A stretch of 64,000 nucleotides of DNA from Amblyomma americanum (lineage: Eukaryota; Arthropoda; Arachnida; Ixodida; Ixodidae). The translations under genes were made by a program, and so were the position numbers. Under the pieces are notes generated by a model. That model made no database searches. It was given only the letters and a program-made list of their open reading frames with translations, and was not told where the DNA came from. The stretch is taken from contig NC_135507.1 in the NCBI RefSeq assembly GCF_052857255.1, positions 71,187,721-71,251,720 of the forward strand. The letters run 5' to 3'. Positions 33,501 to 43,703 of the stretch are shown one piece after another (within the stretch, counting starts at the first letter, position 1; each line of letters begins with the position of its first letter).

Positions 33501-36500
33501 CTACAGTCAAATCTCGTTACTACGAACACCACATTAACAAATTTTTTAAGAATTCCCACGAAATTGCCAAAAGTAAAAATATTTCAGAACTACGAATTTC
33601 AATATAATAATCTTTATTTTTCCATAAAAAAAAAAATGGAGGGGGCTATGGGTAAAAGCTAAAAGACAGCTTGACAAGAGCCCACGGTCCACTCTACAAG
33701 GCTATGCAAAGGCATAGGTGAAACACACACAATGCAAACGTATTGTTTAGGCTCGACAAAACAGTGAAAAAAAAAGCTGTTTACAATTCATTGCAAACAT
33801 ATATAGCGGCTATTTGAGAATAATGCACGTTATTTATTCTCCCCTGTATAATCAAGGGACATCAGTATTACGGATCCGGATAAAATTAGCAGCATCACAA
33901 CCATCTTGTCAAAAAATTGAAAAATTGGCTTTTGGGGAAAGAAAAGGGTGCAGTATCTGTCTCATATATCATTGGACACCTGAACCTCGCCGTAAGGGAA
34001 GGGATAAAGGAGGGAGTGAAAGAAGAAAGGAAGAAAGAGGTGCGGAGGGCTCGGGATTTGGAATAACTTCGACCACCTGGGATCTTTAACATGCACTGAC
34101 ATCACACAGCACACGGGCGCCTTTGCGTTTCGCCTCCATCGAAACGGCAGCCGCCGCGGTCGGGTTCGAACCCGGGTACTCCGGATCAGTAGCCGAGCGC
34201 CCTAACTACTGAGCCACCGTGGTGTATGAATCAGAAAGCGCCGTTTCTGTGAGTAGGCTCCAAGGGCAGTAGCTATCGTCATCACCATGTCTAGTGCCAA
34301 ATGCTAGTGCCACCACAAGGCTGTGGTTTAATGTTCAGTAGCCTAGCAGGCCTAGCCACATATTTCTCTCTTCTGTCTTTCTGTTGGGTGTCGGTAGCTG
34401 TTGGGTCGTTGGTTGTGCAAGTGTTTTTTTCGTTGCGCATGACCTTACTGCAAAGTCCGGACGTGATCCAACGATGAATGTAGCTAGCGATGGCACCAAA
34501 AAAAAAGCGAAAGCAGTTTTCGCTGCAGGAAAAAGTGGATATACTGCAAGAAATCGGCGCAGGGAAAAAGCAAATTGACCTATGCAGACAGCGTGGCATT
34601 GCCGCATCGACGGTCGTGACCATTTTGAAAGACCGAGACAAGATCCTCAAACTTCACCGGGAGTCGCAACTTGCTCCTACAAGGAAACAGCTGCGACTGA
34701 GAAACTTTCAACACGTGAATGAAGCAGTTCTCACATGGTTTAAAGATGCCAGACTGCCAAACGTTCCCGTATTTGGCCCAATGCTGCAAGAAAAAGTGCG
34801 TGAATCTGCTAAGGCACTTGAAATAACTGGGTTTGACACAAGTGCTGGTTGGCTTTTTCGTTTCCGTCAAAGAAACGGAATAACTTTGCAGGCAGTCTCG
34901 GGCGAGAAAAAGGCTGCTGACAGAGAAGGCGCGGATTCCTGGCGAAATGATCGCTTACTACGCGCTACTACACATTTGCGACGGGCGATTGCGGGAATTA
35001 AAATCATAGAGCCCGAACGGCGAAGGAAATAAAGTTAATCAGTTTATGCGCCTGGAACTAATATCAAAATTCATTCGCGTGAGCAGCAAGCTTTATGATT
35101 AAATATGACACTATGCTTCAAAAACATGTTTATTAACAACAGAATGGCAAAGCATATCAAAGTGAAAAATAATCGGTGATGCGCATTTGTTTGCGTTTTC
35201 TTTGCCTCGACTCGACAAGCATTGTCTGCAACTTGCCCAACAGCTCCAACGCAGCGTCCGAATATCATCGGCGAAGAAGCAGCGCACAGCCAGATCGAGT
35301 GCTGACGCTGCTTCACATGCACTAGGGGGTGGCAATGGATTGTCGCCTCCGTCGGACTCGTCGCTGTCAGCTGTGCTTGCAGCGCCAGAGTCGTGCGGCA
35401 TCTGGTCACTGCATGCCGCCTGGATAATCTCGGCATCGCTTAACGGCCCCGATGTCTCCACGCCGCTGTCAACGTCCACAAAGCTCTCGAAGTCAATACC
35501 CTCCGATAAAGCAGCGTAGGCAGGGTCCAACGCGACGGAGTCGTCACACTGAACATCCAACTTTGCCGTGCTGCAGGTTTCTGGGCCTTCACTGAAGCCG
35601 CACTTCCGATAACAGTTCAAGATTGTGTCCGCCTTGACAGCATTCCACGATGTTGCCAGCATAGGGCAGGCTCCGAGCAGATTGACGTCATACGATTTGC
35701 TGCTGTCCATACACACAAAAATCCGCTCTAGGAGGTGACGCCTGTACAGTGTTTTGAGGTTTTTAATAACCCCAAGGTCCATAGGCTGCAGCACAGCTGT
35801 GGTGTTTTTCGGCAGAAATGCCAGACGGATCGCTTTCAGTCCGCTTATGTCACAATGTGCTGAACAGTTGTCGACAAACAACAGAACATTCCTGTTCTGT
35901 GCCGCGAACTTCCTGCCGAGTGTGCGCCGCCAGTCCGTGAAAATTGCTCGCGTCATCCATGACTTTTTGTTGAAAGTATAATCGACAGGGAGAGTTTTTA
36001 GGCTTTTCAAGCAGTGAGGCTTCGCTTCTTTGCCTATAACTAGCAAGTGGCACCGTTCCGCACCAGTCGCGTTTGCGCACACCAGCACGGTTACTCTCTC
36101 CTTACTTCTCTTACTGCCTGAACACGTGTCACCTTTGTAACTCACAGTCTTGTTTGGGAGCAACTTAAAATAAAGTGCGGTTTCATCAGCATTGAAGACA
36201 TCGTTGAGCGAGTAATTGGCAAGGTACTTCTTTAGTTGGCCTGAGATCCAATTTTCACACGTATCTTCATCGACTGTGGCTGCCTCTCTACAAACGCTTT
36301 TAACCGTAAGTCCGTGACGGGCCTTGAAACTCGACAACCAGCCTTCCGACGCACTGAAGTCGCTTATGCCCATCTGGCTGGAGAAGTCTGCTGCCTTTGC
36401 AGCAACTATTGGTCTACTTAGTGGAATGTTCCTGCTGCGAACGTCCTTAATCCATGCCATTACAGCATTCTCCATCTCGGGATGAGCCGCTAATCGTAGT

Positions 36501-39500
36501 TGTTTCCGCGAGGGCTCCATTTCCTTTTGATAGGCATCGAAGATCGAGTCCTTGTCCTTGAGGTAGGTGGACAGGGTGCTTTCTTGACTGCGAACTTCTC
36601 AGCAATCGCTGTCTTTGTTAGGAGACCACGTTTGACCTCCTGTAACATCTCCACCTTTGTCCTTAAATCCTCTGCAGAGTATTTTCCTCGGTTTGCCATG
36701 ACTGGCACAGTCCATGAGACGTCACCGACTAGACACCAAACAAACGAGGAATATCATGCAACACAAACTTCACTAGACACCGCGGCAACAAAAAGACTAC
36801 TCGAGGCGCAATAAGTGCCGTGCGTCGCGTGCAGGAGGAGGGAAAACTAGGAAGAGGCCCTCGCTACCTGAGCTGCAAGCAAAAAAGTGTGCCGGAAGTC
36901 ACACGTTCTCACAAGGGCTACTGGGAGTGTTTAGCCGACGGCATAGCCAATAGAACGCTGGGCGCAGTGGCTTCGTCTGCTGCATGGGCAGGCACGCTGG
37001 GACGGCACCTAAGTAGAGGGAAGCAGAAGGGGGGGGGAGCCCGCTTGATTGAAACAACTTTTATTTCTATCAGTAAAAAGGCGCGGCTTCAAAAAAATGT
37101 GACGTAACTGCCTCTCCTGAGTACTTTCCTTCCGCCATGGTCACATGCGTCTCCACAGCCGTGGAGGCATCACGGCCGCCTAGGCGCAACGAAAACCTGT
37201 AACGGCTTGCGCCACTGCCACCGTGGCCGAAGCATAGGAGGCGCCCGTGCCAGGGTAGCTACCGCACGACCGCGCGTTAGCCAAAAATAGACAAGCCAAA
37301 GCTTCGGCGCTACGGCAGGGAGAACCTGCTACGGTATGCACTGGAGGGTTGGTTCGGGCAACGAAATTCACGTCTCGCCTCGTGTGTGCTGTCATGAGTG
37401 CTGGCTTATTTTTCTTTCTCATCGTTCTGCATTTAAAAAAAATTTTCAGCGCATTGTACCCGCTACGAGGTGACTTCTATAAGCGAGGAGCAATGCCAGC
37501 CATCGGCGACTAGTTCGAATTAACAGACGTAGATATCAGCATATTCAAATTATCGCGAGTTTTAGCCCATTGAAGGACACAGGGCTTTGCTAGGACCTGG
37601 CCGTCAGTTCGAATTAAGCGATCTTGAATTAACGAGGTTTTACTGTATGTGCTTTTCTGCTGCTCCCCCCCGCCCCCACCCCATAACACGTTCATAATTA
37701 CGTAACACGTGCTCACCTGTATCCGAGGCAAGATGATGTCTGCCACCCGCTCCTCACGCAGGAGCTCATCTATGAACTCGTCCATGTGCACCACTGTGTA
37801 CCCTGCACCACAGAAAAGACGGCAGCAGCTTTAACATTACGGCAGTTTTAAACCACACTGTACCACGACAACGAATGGTCGGTATTTGGTGCATGTCAAT
37901 TAGGAAAACCTGCATCAATTTAGATATTTGTAGTAGGTGAGAAGTCAGAGTTGCTGCGATAGCAAGTAGGGATCTGTTTTCATTCAGGGTCCCATGTACA
38001 GTTGCAGCGGTAGATTTATAAATCCCTCTCGGAGTGGAGAGTTAAAGATGCGGGATGTGGTTTCTCATTTGCAGAATTCATTTCTTGGACTTTTCTTTTT
38101 TGAAGACCTCACTGTAGTTTTCGCGGATAAATTCTCACACAGGGAAGAAGTTCAGAACCCCTCCCCCCCGAGCCTGTTCCGAGTGGCTGCACAAGCCCAC
38201 TATATACAGGGTGTTCTGTATTTATCTGTCCAGGTTGTAAAAAAATTCTCCCGTGCAAACCACTGGTCTATTTCTGCTTAAGCACAGACCACAGGGTAGC
38301 TTATGATAGTCTGCGATTTATGAAAAATAATTCAACATCGGAACTTGCCTGGACTGTCCGGAATCAATGAATAACTGGAGTCGTCTGCACGCAGAATTTT
38401 CATCGAGGTGACCAAGATAGCCGATTTGAGAGGCTACACCATCTGGCGAACTGAGAGGCAACCAATATCCCTGCTCGGAGCTGGGGTAGGTGTTGCAGTA
38501 CCTCAGATGGCGCAGCCTGTCAAATCTGCTGCTCCGATCGCCAAGAGGAAAATTCTCCATCCAGACGACTGCAGTTCTTTGCCAATTCCAGACAAGTTCC
38601 GATGATTATACTATTTATTAATAAATGCAGACTATCATAAGCTACCCTATGGTCTGTGCTTGACCCCAAACAGGCAAGTAGTTGGCGCAGGAGATTTTTT
38701 TACAACCCAGGCGATATGGAACACACTGTATACCGCAGAGCAGAACCCCACTACTACATGCACTGCGAAAATCTGTGCAACTCGTTGAGCCGCAGTGCCT
38801 GGCCAGGCAGCAGAGGAATATCAGTGGATAAAAGCCACGGGGCCACTTCACAAGCACACCCCTCTCAAGGCAGAATGCAAGAAATAATCATGCACTCTTG
38901 TTTTTGTGAGACAGCTATTCATGCATATCAGCAGAACTCTGTATGAGCTTGTTCTACTCAATGACTACTCTACAACGGTGACGCGGCGCGGCACTGATAG
39001 GTAAACAAAAGAAGACTGCCAAGACACAGCTGACACATTTATAAAACAACAGTTGTGAATGCGCACTAGTAACAAGTGACCACATCCATGTAACATGTGC
39101 GGATATGTGCTCTGCACAAAGGCAGAGCACATATCTGCATATCTTGCGAATGTGCGCTCCGTCTCCACTTTGTTATCGTGGTCTCTGTCGGTTCCTGTCG
39201 CTGGCAGGTGGAGCCTGCTATCCAAGCGGGCAGTGCTTAGTGCTGGGGAGTTCAATATATTCATTTTATGGCAAACCATGTTCGTACATATAAAGTAAAA
39301 ATTGTATGTGTTGGTTAAAAATATTCAGGAAGAGTTCAATGTAGCTAACAATTCGTGATATCTTTGTTTGACATATTGAGGTTTTGACTGTACCACACAG
39401 GCTTTTGAGGGTACAAGTTGCCTTTGGAAAAAATGGCTGGCGGTTTAGCATTGCTAAGCCCGAAATATCATGCGACAGCACGGTTTCGCAGGTGGATGTC

Positions 39501-42500
39501 ACCGGGTACCGCGATTGTGGTGTCCACTGATCCAGGGAGGCAGCTATGTGCCTCTCCTTCCCTCCAAATAAGGGAAGTCTACCCCTTTTGCTGGTTTTCA
39601 AAAAAGGAAAGGTGTATAGCTTCCTCAATTTGTAGATGGACACTACTGCCTACTCATAGCGCAACTGAGGTGTCCACTGATCCAGTGAGCCAGTTACACT
39701 TGCTACTCAGAGGCTTCACACACATACACAGACACACTGCTGAAACCCGAGGAGTGTGGTTGGAAGCGCTTTCGCACTGAAATACAAAACAAGTTGAATG
39801 TCACCACATCCGAATGCAGCGAAGCCAAGAAATGGAAAGCAACTCTGAACCAGATGCATGTGCTTCACTTTGCTCCTATGCAAAGTTCTCCGTGCACTCA
39901 CGGACAACTTTGGAGGAGCGACCAGGGTGTTAGGTCATCGGTCTTCTCACATCACTGCTGCGTTCAAACGGTATACCAGTGCTCAATGTTAAGCATCACT
40001 CACCACCATCGCGGTTCTGGCGACGCAGCTTGCGGTAGTCATTGTACAGGGGCTCAAGGTACTTGTAGCAGTCCAGGGAGCTGCCGACCAGCCGCATGTA
40101 GTTGGCGCCCAGGGCACGCACATACCTGCGGCAACAGCCACGTGACACACTTTACCAGAGGGAAGCACTACTCAAGTTGGCACGAAAATTATTGGGAAAA
40201 CCCTGCATGACGTGAAAGATAATTTAGAGTGGTAGCTGTGTGTATCTCTTTTCGGGCCTGCTTTACGGTGTGCTTTTCCAATGGGGGTTTGTGCCTCACG
40301 TCAAAATTATTCACACTTTCATGCGCTATACTAACTGTAGCGACGCTAAACGCGCACCACAAAGTGCTTCCCTCAGTTACACCGCTGGCCTATTTGCACT
40401 GAAATTTGACGCAGAGATGGCATACATCACACTTTTTGTTTCAATACCACGTTTGGATGATGTACTTGATTGATTTAACCAGAATTAATTAGAAATACCT
40501 GTTGTCTGCTGCGCCAGTGATCCAAAACAAGCAGTTTTCCCTGTAAGGGATACTGGTGGCATCCTGTGGTGCCTATCCGAGGTATGACTGTTTCAGCATC
40601 GAAGCGGCGACGAATGGGTGGAGAAGAGGCATGAGCGGCTCATCTACCTCCCCATCACAGCCTTAATGCTAAAACAGTCATACCTCGGATAGGCACCACA
40701 GGATGCCACCAGTATCCCTTACAGGGACAACTGCTTGTTTCGGATCGCCGATGCAGCGGACAACGCGGATTTCTAATTCTGATCAAATCAGGCAAGCACA
40801 TTATCCAAATGTAATACTTAAACAAAAAGTCCATTGCATGCCACCTCTGCATCAAATTCCAGCGTGAATAGGCGAGAGGTTTAACTGAGTGAAGCATTTT
40901 ACTATCTTTGTGTAGCACACTGCAACAGTCAGTTATAATGGTTGCCACTGAAAACCATATACGGCTGTCCGAGAGATCATCAGGCAGCCGTGCTAGCCTT
41001 GCGTTGTGTAGCACCGCGCTGCCTAATGTTGGTGTAAAACGTCTGTGGAATTCACTCATCCTCTAGCACTGGGATGTACCATGCCCTACATAGGTGCAAG
41101 TGAGACTACAGTGCACTGCCTTGCTAAAGGCAAAGAAACGCTCAATGCAGACTGTGTTGTATGCTGTTTGGTTTTGTGGCGTTTAATGCCCCAACGTGAC
41201 TCAGGCTATGAGGGACGCTGTTGTGGCGGGCTCCGGGTAATTTCGACCATCTGGGGTTCTTTAGCGTGCACTGAAATCGCACAGCACACGGGCCTTGGAA
41301 TTTTGCCTCTATCGAAATGCAAACTGCTAAGGCCGGGATCGAATCAGCATCTTCTGGTTCAGCAGTCGAGCACCATAACCACTGAGCCACCGTGGCGGCT
41401 TTGTTGCGTGCTGTAGCATGCAAGTATGCAAGGTAGCACCATATGCCACAGTAATGCCCTCTGTGTGCCAACATCACATGTGCGATCGAAACTGCACAAA
41501 GCAGGTGTGTGGCTGGTCTGGTGGGAAAAACACTTGGCTGTAAACAGTGTGGAATAGCAGGTATGACACACACCAAGTCTAGAGCCACTGGGCAAGTTTT
41601 CAGAGTACCACGCTCCTTTTCCACGTGCCGTCAGGCTTGGAAGATATATGGCCACCGCGGCCCAAAGTTGCCAAGCCAGCAAACGCCAACATCTGCCAAG
41701 AATTTACATAAGCCACAGGGCTCCCAAGCCCCTGGTCGTTTCTCTAGGACCTGCACGCATGCGCAAGGTCCTGCTTTAATAATTTATGAAGATTACTGTT
41801 TTACAGTTTTCTCTAAGTGCTTGTTCATGATGTCTACAAGTTAGCTGTGTCAACTATGTGGAACTTGTTAAGTTATTGCATATAATAACAACATTGATAT
41901 GCCGAATGCACAAGGAACCACGGATGTGATTGCAGTGCTTGGAACATCAGGCATGGGCAGTCAAGAAGCTTTCAAATCTGGTGGCGAGGAGAGGAAGATC
42001 GCGGTACATTTACAACTTATCCAGGGACTCTAGTCATGACAAGAATGGCAGCAGGGAAATGTGCAATGTGTCCAACACCTGGCCTCCTAGGTAAGCACAC
42101 AACAAAAAACTGTGGTCTGGAGAGGACAACAAAGTATCAAAGACAGTCTGCAGCAGATGTTTCAGCTGCGGTGATTTCTTTAGGAGCACCACCTGGTGGA
42201 CAATGAGTTCGGCTGACATAAATGACGAACAATTAAAGATGCAAGCACTTTTCAGCGGCAGTTACTTCACAATCGAAACAGCTATGACTGGAAAGAGAAG
42301 CCACAGCCATTACTTCCTCAGGGCCAAAACTGCTAGCAGCTGTCGCTCGCTAATGGCTGTGGATGCAGCTCCGCGTCTCTGTACAGTTCTTTACACACTT
42401 CAAATTAAGTGTGTGTCTGGCAACAATTGATTACAAGATTTACGTGCAACACATAACGCAGAAAATAGTGAAACGTTCTGAGCTACAAAATGTTTTCCTG

Positions 42501-43703
42501 GCGTGCTTACGAATTATGTCAATAAAAATTACTGCTCACAGGCTGTGCTCCAAAAGTAATCATTAGGACTTAAATGTGCACCACCAACCGGCACAGCTTT
42601 GGTCACAGGTTTCTCAATAAGAAGTTTGATTATCCATTCCTTCTTGAGCTTCAACAAGCTTGAGCTTTGGCAAGATAAGTGCTGGTCCTTAAGGGTAACG
42701 GAGTGGATTCCAAGAGAAGGTAAGCGTTGCAAGGGGGCGCCACAAAGTTAGGTGGGCGGATGAGATTAAAAAGTTTGCGGGGATACGGTGGCCACAATTG
42801 GCAAAGGACAGGGTTAATTGTAGAGACATGGGAAAGGCCTTTGCCTTGCAGCGGGCGTAGTCAGGCTGATCATGATGACCTTTAACCTCACAGTGCCGAG
42901 CTGTGCAGTAAACAGAAAATGTGGTGGCTTGTATGCTTTCTGCTTTTCTCGACCGAGCTGATAGAACAGACGATGGGCGCCGTTAGCCGGTACCATTTCT
43001 TGAGCAGTCGGAGGCGGCCGCGTTGCGGCTACAGCGTCCGTAAAAGCTGAGTTTACCGAACGCCGAGTTTCCTCCTGCGCCACGCAGAGGGTTCGTAATG
43101 GGTCCCTGAAAATTCTAAACTCCCGACGAGGAGAAACCGCCAGTTCCCTTCACTTTTTTTTTAGCTGAGGTTTTGAACTCTGGGCGATGCAAAACGAGTC
43201 AGACTAGATGGCCCATGGTCCCAGTGACTTGTATGTTCACGTATATTTTCGAAAAAAGGCTGTAGCTGCGTGATCGCCTCGCCACACAAGAATGAAGTCC
43301 GTACCACACAGCACGAATCGCACCGGCGACGCGCGCGCGTCTTACTTGAACTCATCCTGACGAATAAACTCCACAACGATGTCCTTCTCTGGTTGGATCT
43401 GCAGCATCTTGAGCAGCAGGCAGAGGAACGGCGCCGGTTTCACGTTCCCGCCGTACACGCCGCCGATGAAGCGCAGTTCCATCGCCTTGTCCACCAGCAG
43501 TTCGGCTGAAAATACATACGAGATACGCAGAGTCGGGAAAAACGCGGCAGCCAAAAAGACAACAGAAACGCACCTGTGAGGGCGAAGCATTCTTCTTTCC
43601 AGTACCGGGAATCGTAGATACGCGACCTGATGATCTTCTCAACCAAATACTGTGGGTTTGTACCGCGCACGGAGTGAGCATCCTTGACGGTGCGGTTCGC
43701 CAT
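27006..43703 (-). CDS. PRPF38A: Pre-mRNA-splicing factor 38A (PRPF38A), six exons, 367 aa predicted
   Basis: A component of the U4/U6.U5 tri-snRNP and precatalytic spliceosome (B complex), acting in the nucleus during spliceosome activation. Exons on the minus strand: 43703-43574, 43505-43346, 40125-40004, 37802-37717, 33446-33336 and 27500-27006. All junctions are GT/AG and in phase. The N-terminus MANRTVKDAHSVRGTNPQYL, the AMELRFIGGVYGGN block, FLCLLLKMLQIQPEKDI, CYKYLEPLYNDYRKL and MDEFIDELL are almost the same as in the human protein as I know it. The PRP38 domain occupies roughly residues 10-180. An acidic stretch (SALEDDLDDVDSAEEDIED) follows, then a highly charged RD/KD/RE tail of about 150 residues that replaces the RS-rich tail of vertebrates. 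The human protein has 312 residues, so the tick tail is longer. Intron 1 is only 68 bp; the others are large and transposon-filled. Confidence 0.96.
28612..30648 (-). pseudogene. Mutator-like (MULE-type, arthropod) transposase pseudogene
   Basis: The minus-strand frame from 30,648 starts MPGGWTKQHSLSRFG, passes a Pro/Ser/Ala-rich linker and then CKICRGPVHLR...CDTCDEF, a C2-C2 zinc-binding pattern. Continuing in shifted frames come NIAVCYDGSWMTTGHSSHIG and GYVLDYVVL, then CFGCKTGPKP, MLCDGDNRTF, HIQKRMGTALRN and GGKGRLTAQLV. These match the animal family annotated as Mutator-like transposase domain, with acidic residues in YDGSW and CDGD. It is broken: stop after HKK (29,962), a TAA after DYVVL (29,593) and a TAA in QDA*VYG (near 29,366). 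It lies inside the intron-5 Tigger element. Confidence 0.8.
31118..32620 (-). pseudogene. Tigger/pogo transposase pseudogene with two catalytic Asp-to-Asn changes
   Basis: The minus-strand frame starting near 32,560 gives the CENP-B-type helix-turn-helix (VQSGRSQNAVAREFNVSRQT), the second HTH (LKQRAETLALRMNI...GWLRNCSKRY) and the first DDE block DDVFNSNETALSF. After frame breaks near 32,044 and 31,930, LPLLVIGKSKSPRCFKG, VLLFVNNCGAH and LQPMDQGIIKK follow, and a C-terminal piece to about 31,118. Family enzymes have DETAL, VDNCSAH and QPMD; here the first two aspartates are asparagine. With several stops, it is inactive. Confidence 0.82.
33336..33446 (-). CDS. PRPF38A: PRPF38A exon 5
   Basis: Acceptor TTTGCAG|AAACGG, donor CCTAAG|GTGAGC; 111 bp, exactly 37 codons (KRQVLEENGELDPRVSAL through EDIPK). 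It is squeezed between two Tigger elements lying 90 bp and 57 bp from its ends. Confidence 0.94.
33921..34223 (-). mobile_element. Ruka-related SINE, second subfamily, copy D
   Basis: Complete-looking copy: 3' region GGGGAAAGAAAAGGGTGCAG, body CGACCACCTGGGATCTTTAA, and head at the right (plus-strand ACTACTGAGCCACCGTGG). It is nested in the intron-4 Tigger and oriented like the host gene. Confidence 0.88.
34490..35032 (+). CDS. CENP-B-type DNA-binding protein, truncated Tigger transposase (180 aa)
   Basis: ATG-led 180-codon frame. The N-terminus MAPKKKRKQ contains a classical PKKKRK nuclear localisation signal. Residues about 8-60 form the CENP-B N-terminal helix-turn-helix (FSLQEKVDILQEIGAGKKQI...IAASTVVTILKDRDKIL). 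Residues about 65-140 form the second, CENPB-type HTH (VNEAVLTWFKDARLPNVPV...GWLFRFRQRNGI). Family similarity stops near residue 155 and the frame ends KIIEPERRRK; an AATAAA sits at the stop codon. The DDE catalytic domain is absent. It runs convergently to the full transposase at 35.1-36.7 kb. It could be expressed as a DNA-binding protein, but truncation by recombination is the simpler view. Confidence 0.7.
   Translation: MAPKKKRKQFSLQEKVDILQEIGAGKKQIDLCRQRGIAASTVVTILKDRDKILKLHRESQLAPTRKQLRLRNFQHVNEAVLTWFKDARLPNVPVFGPMLQEKVRESAKALEITGFDTSAGWLFRFRQRNGITLQAVSGEKKAADREGADSWRNDRLLRATTHLRRAIAGIKIIEPERRRK
35111..36699 (-). pseudogene. Nearly intact Tigger/pogo (jerky-like) transposase, one frameshift
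   Basis: Starts MANRGKYSAEDLRTKVEMLQ (CENP-B HTH). One base is gained or lost near 36,578-36,586 after EKFAVKK, after which the frame continues as a 469-codon stretch (MEPSRKQLRL). This has the second HTH, then a DDE_1 catalytic core: DVFNADETALYF (D112 of that stretch), LLFVDNCSAH (D217) and LQPMDLGVIK (D248), a DD30D spacing typical of pogo/Tigger. An acidic Ser-rich tail (DSDESDGGDNP) follows. It ends at 35,111. Apart from the single frameshift, all catalytic residues are intact, so it is young compared with the element in intron 5. Confidence 0.88.
36840..37000 (+). repeat. Dispersed repeat (GAAGTCAC...GCCAATAG type), copy 1
   Basis: Shares CCGGAAGTCAC, AGGGCTACTGGGAGT, GCCGACGGCATAGCCAATAG and CGxTGGGCGCAGTGGC with 44,395-44,560 on the same strand. 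A further related AAAAATGTGACGTAxC block occurs at about 37,095 and 56,880. No ORF; family unknown. Confidence 0.55.
37717..37802 (-). CDS. PRPF38A: PRPF38A exon 4
   Basis: Acceptor GTGCAG|GGTACAC, donor ATACAG|GTGAGC; 86 bp. Encodes GYTVVHMDEFIDELL through ILPRIQ, ending on a codon boundary. Confidence 0.95.
38205..38731. mobile_element. Foldback MITE with ~260-bp inverted arms in PRPF38A intron 3
   Basis: The outer ends are TATACAGGGTGTTCTG (left) and, reverse complemented, TATACAGTGTGTTCC (right), bordered by TA. Inner arms match over long blocks: GGTTGTAAAAAAATTCTCC, AGCACAGACCACAGGGTAGC, TTATGATAGTCTGC, ATCGGAACTTG, and GGAGTCGTCTGCACG versus GCAGTCGTCTGGATG. The small loop is around 38,470. 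No coding capacity. The ends resemble the ACAGGGTGTTCC-type termini common in arthropod MITEs. Confidence 0.8.
40004..40125 (-). CDS. PRPF38A: PRPF38A exon 3
   Basis: Acceptor CGCAG|GTATGTG, donor GGTG|GTGAGT; 122 bp. Encodes YVRALGANYMRLVG through RRQNRDG. The codon splits at both ends (AA|G and G|GG) agree with neighbouring exons. Confidence 0.95.
40330..41000. repeat. Long inverted repeat (foldback) in PRPF38A intron 2
   Basis: Two arms of roughly 250 bp face each other. The innermost 75 bp (40,524-40,597 versus 40,667-40,740) are almost perfect and share CTGTAAGGGATACTGGTGGC, TCCTGTGGTGCC and GAGGTATGACTGTTTxAGCAT. Further out the match weakens but keeps order (CAGAGxTGGCATxCA, ACTTTTTGTTT, TTTGGAT, GCCTATT). 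The loop is about 70 bp. The gradient of identity suggests either recent gene conversion at the centre or decay at the outside. Confidence 0.8.
41167..41399 (-). mobile_element. Ruka-type tRNA-derived SINE, copy 3
   Basis: Full-length-looking copy with head at the right (plus-strand AACCACTGAGCCACCGTGGC), body with CGACCATCTGGGGTTCTTTA and GTTTAATGCCCCAACGTGAC at the left. First subfamily, like those at 1.8 and 2.8 kb. Confidence 0.9.
42660..42885 (+). mobile_element. 3' fragment of an RTE-clade LINE
   Basis: Contains TGGTCCTTAAGGGTAACGGA, GTGGATTCCAAGAGAAGG and TTGCAGCGGGCGTAGTCAGG. It corresponds, in opposite orientation, to the 3' end of the RTE element at 52.5-54.1 kb, and ends in a GATCATGATGA-type tail. 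Only about 225 bp remain. Confidence 0.8.
43346..43505 (-). CDS. PRPF38A: PRPF38A exon 2
   Basis: Acceptor TTTTCAG|CCGAACTG, donor TTCAA|GTAAG; 160 bp. Encodes AELLVDKAMELRF through FIRQDEF plus two bases of the next codon. It contains the GGVYGGN core of the PRP38 domain. Confidence 0.95.
43574..43703 (-). CDS. PRPF38A: PRPF38A exon 1
   Basis: Starts at the ATG (43,703-43,701) and encodes 43 codons plus one base, through KEECFALT. The donor is CACAG|GTGCG. This ATG matches the conserved family start MANRTVKDAHS. Confidence 0.95.

Larger units (their letters stand above)
33504..37645. mobile_element. Tigger/pogo-type element filling PRPF38A intron 4
   Basis: Left end TA|CAGTCAAATCTCGTTA and right end, reverse complemented, CAGTAAAACCTCGTTAATTC, both bordered by TA. 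The unit is 4.14 kb in an intron of 4.27 kb. It contains two CENP-B-type coding regions in convergent orientation (34,490-35,032 plus; 36,699-35,111 minus) and a nested SINE at 33.92-34.22 kb. Either one element with two ORFs or, more likely, two head-out Tigger copies fused tail-to-tail. Confidence 0.72.

Noticed and set aside
39500..39710. Repeated GGTGTCCACTGATCCAG (near 39,518 and 39,670)
   Set aside because: Only two short direct copies with poor similarity between them; too little to define an element.
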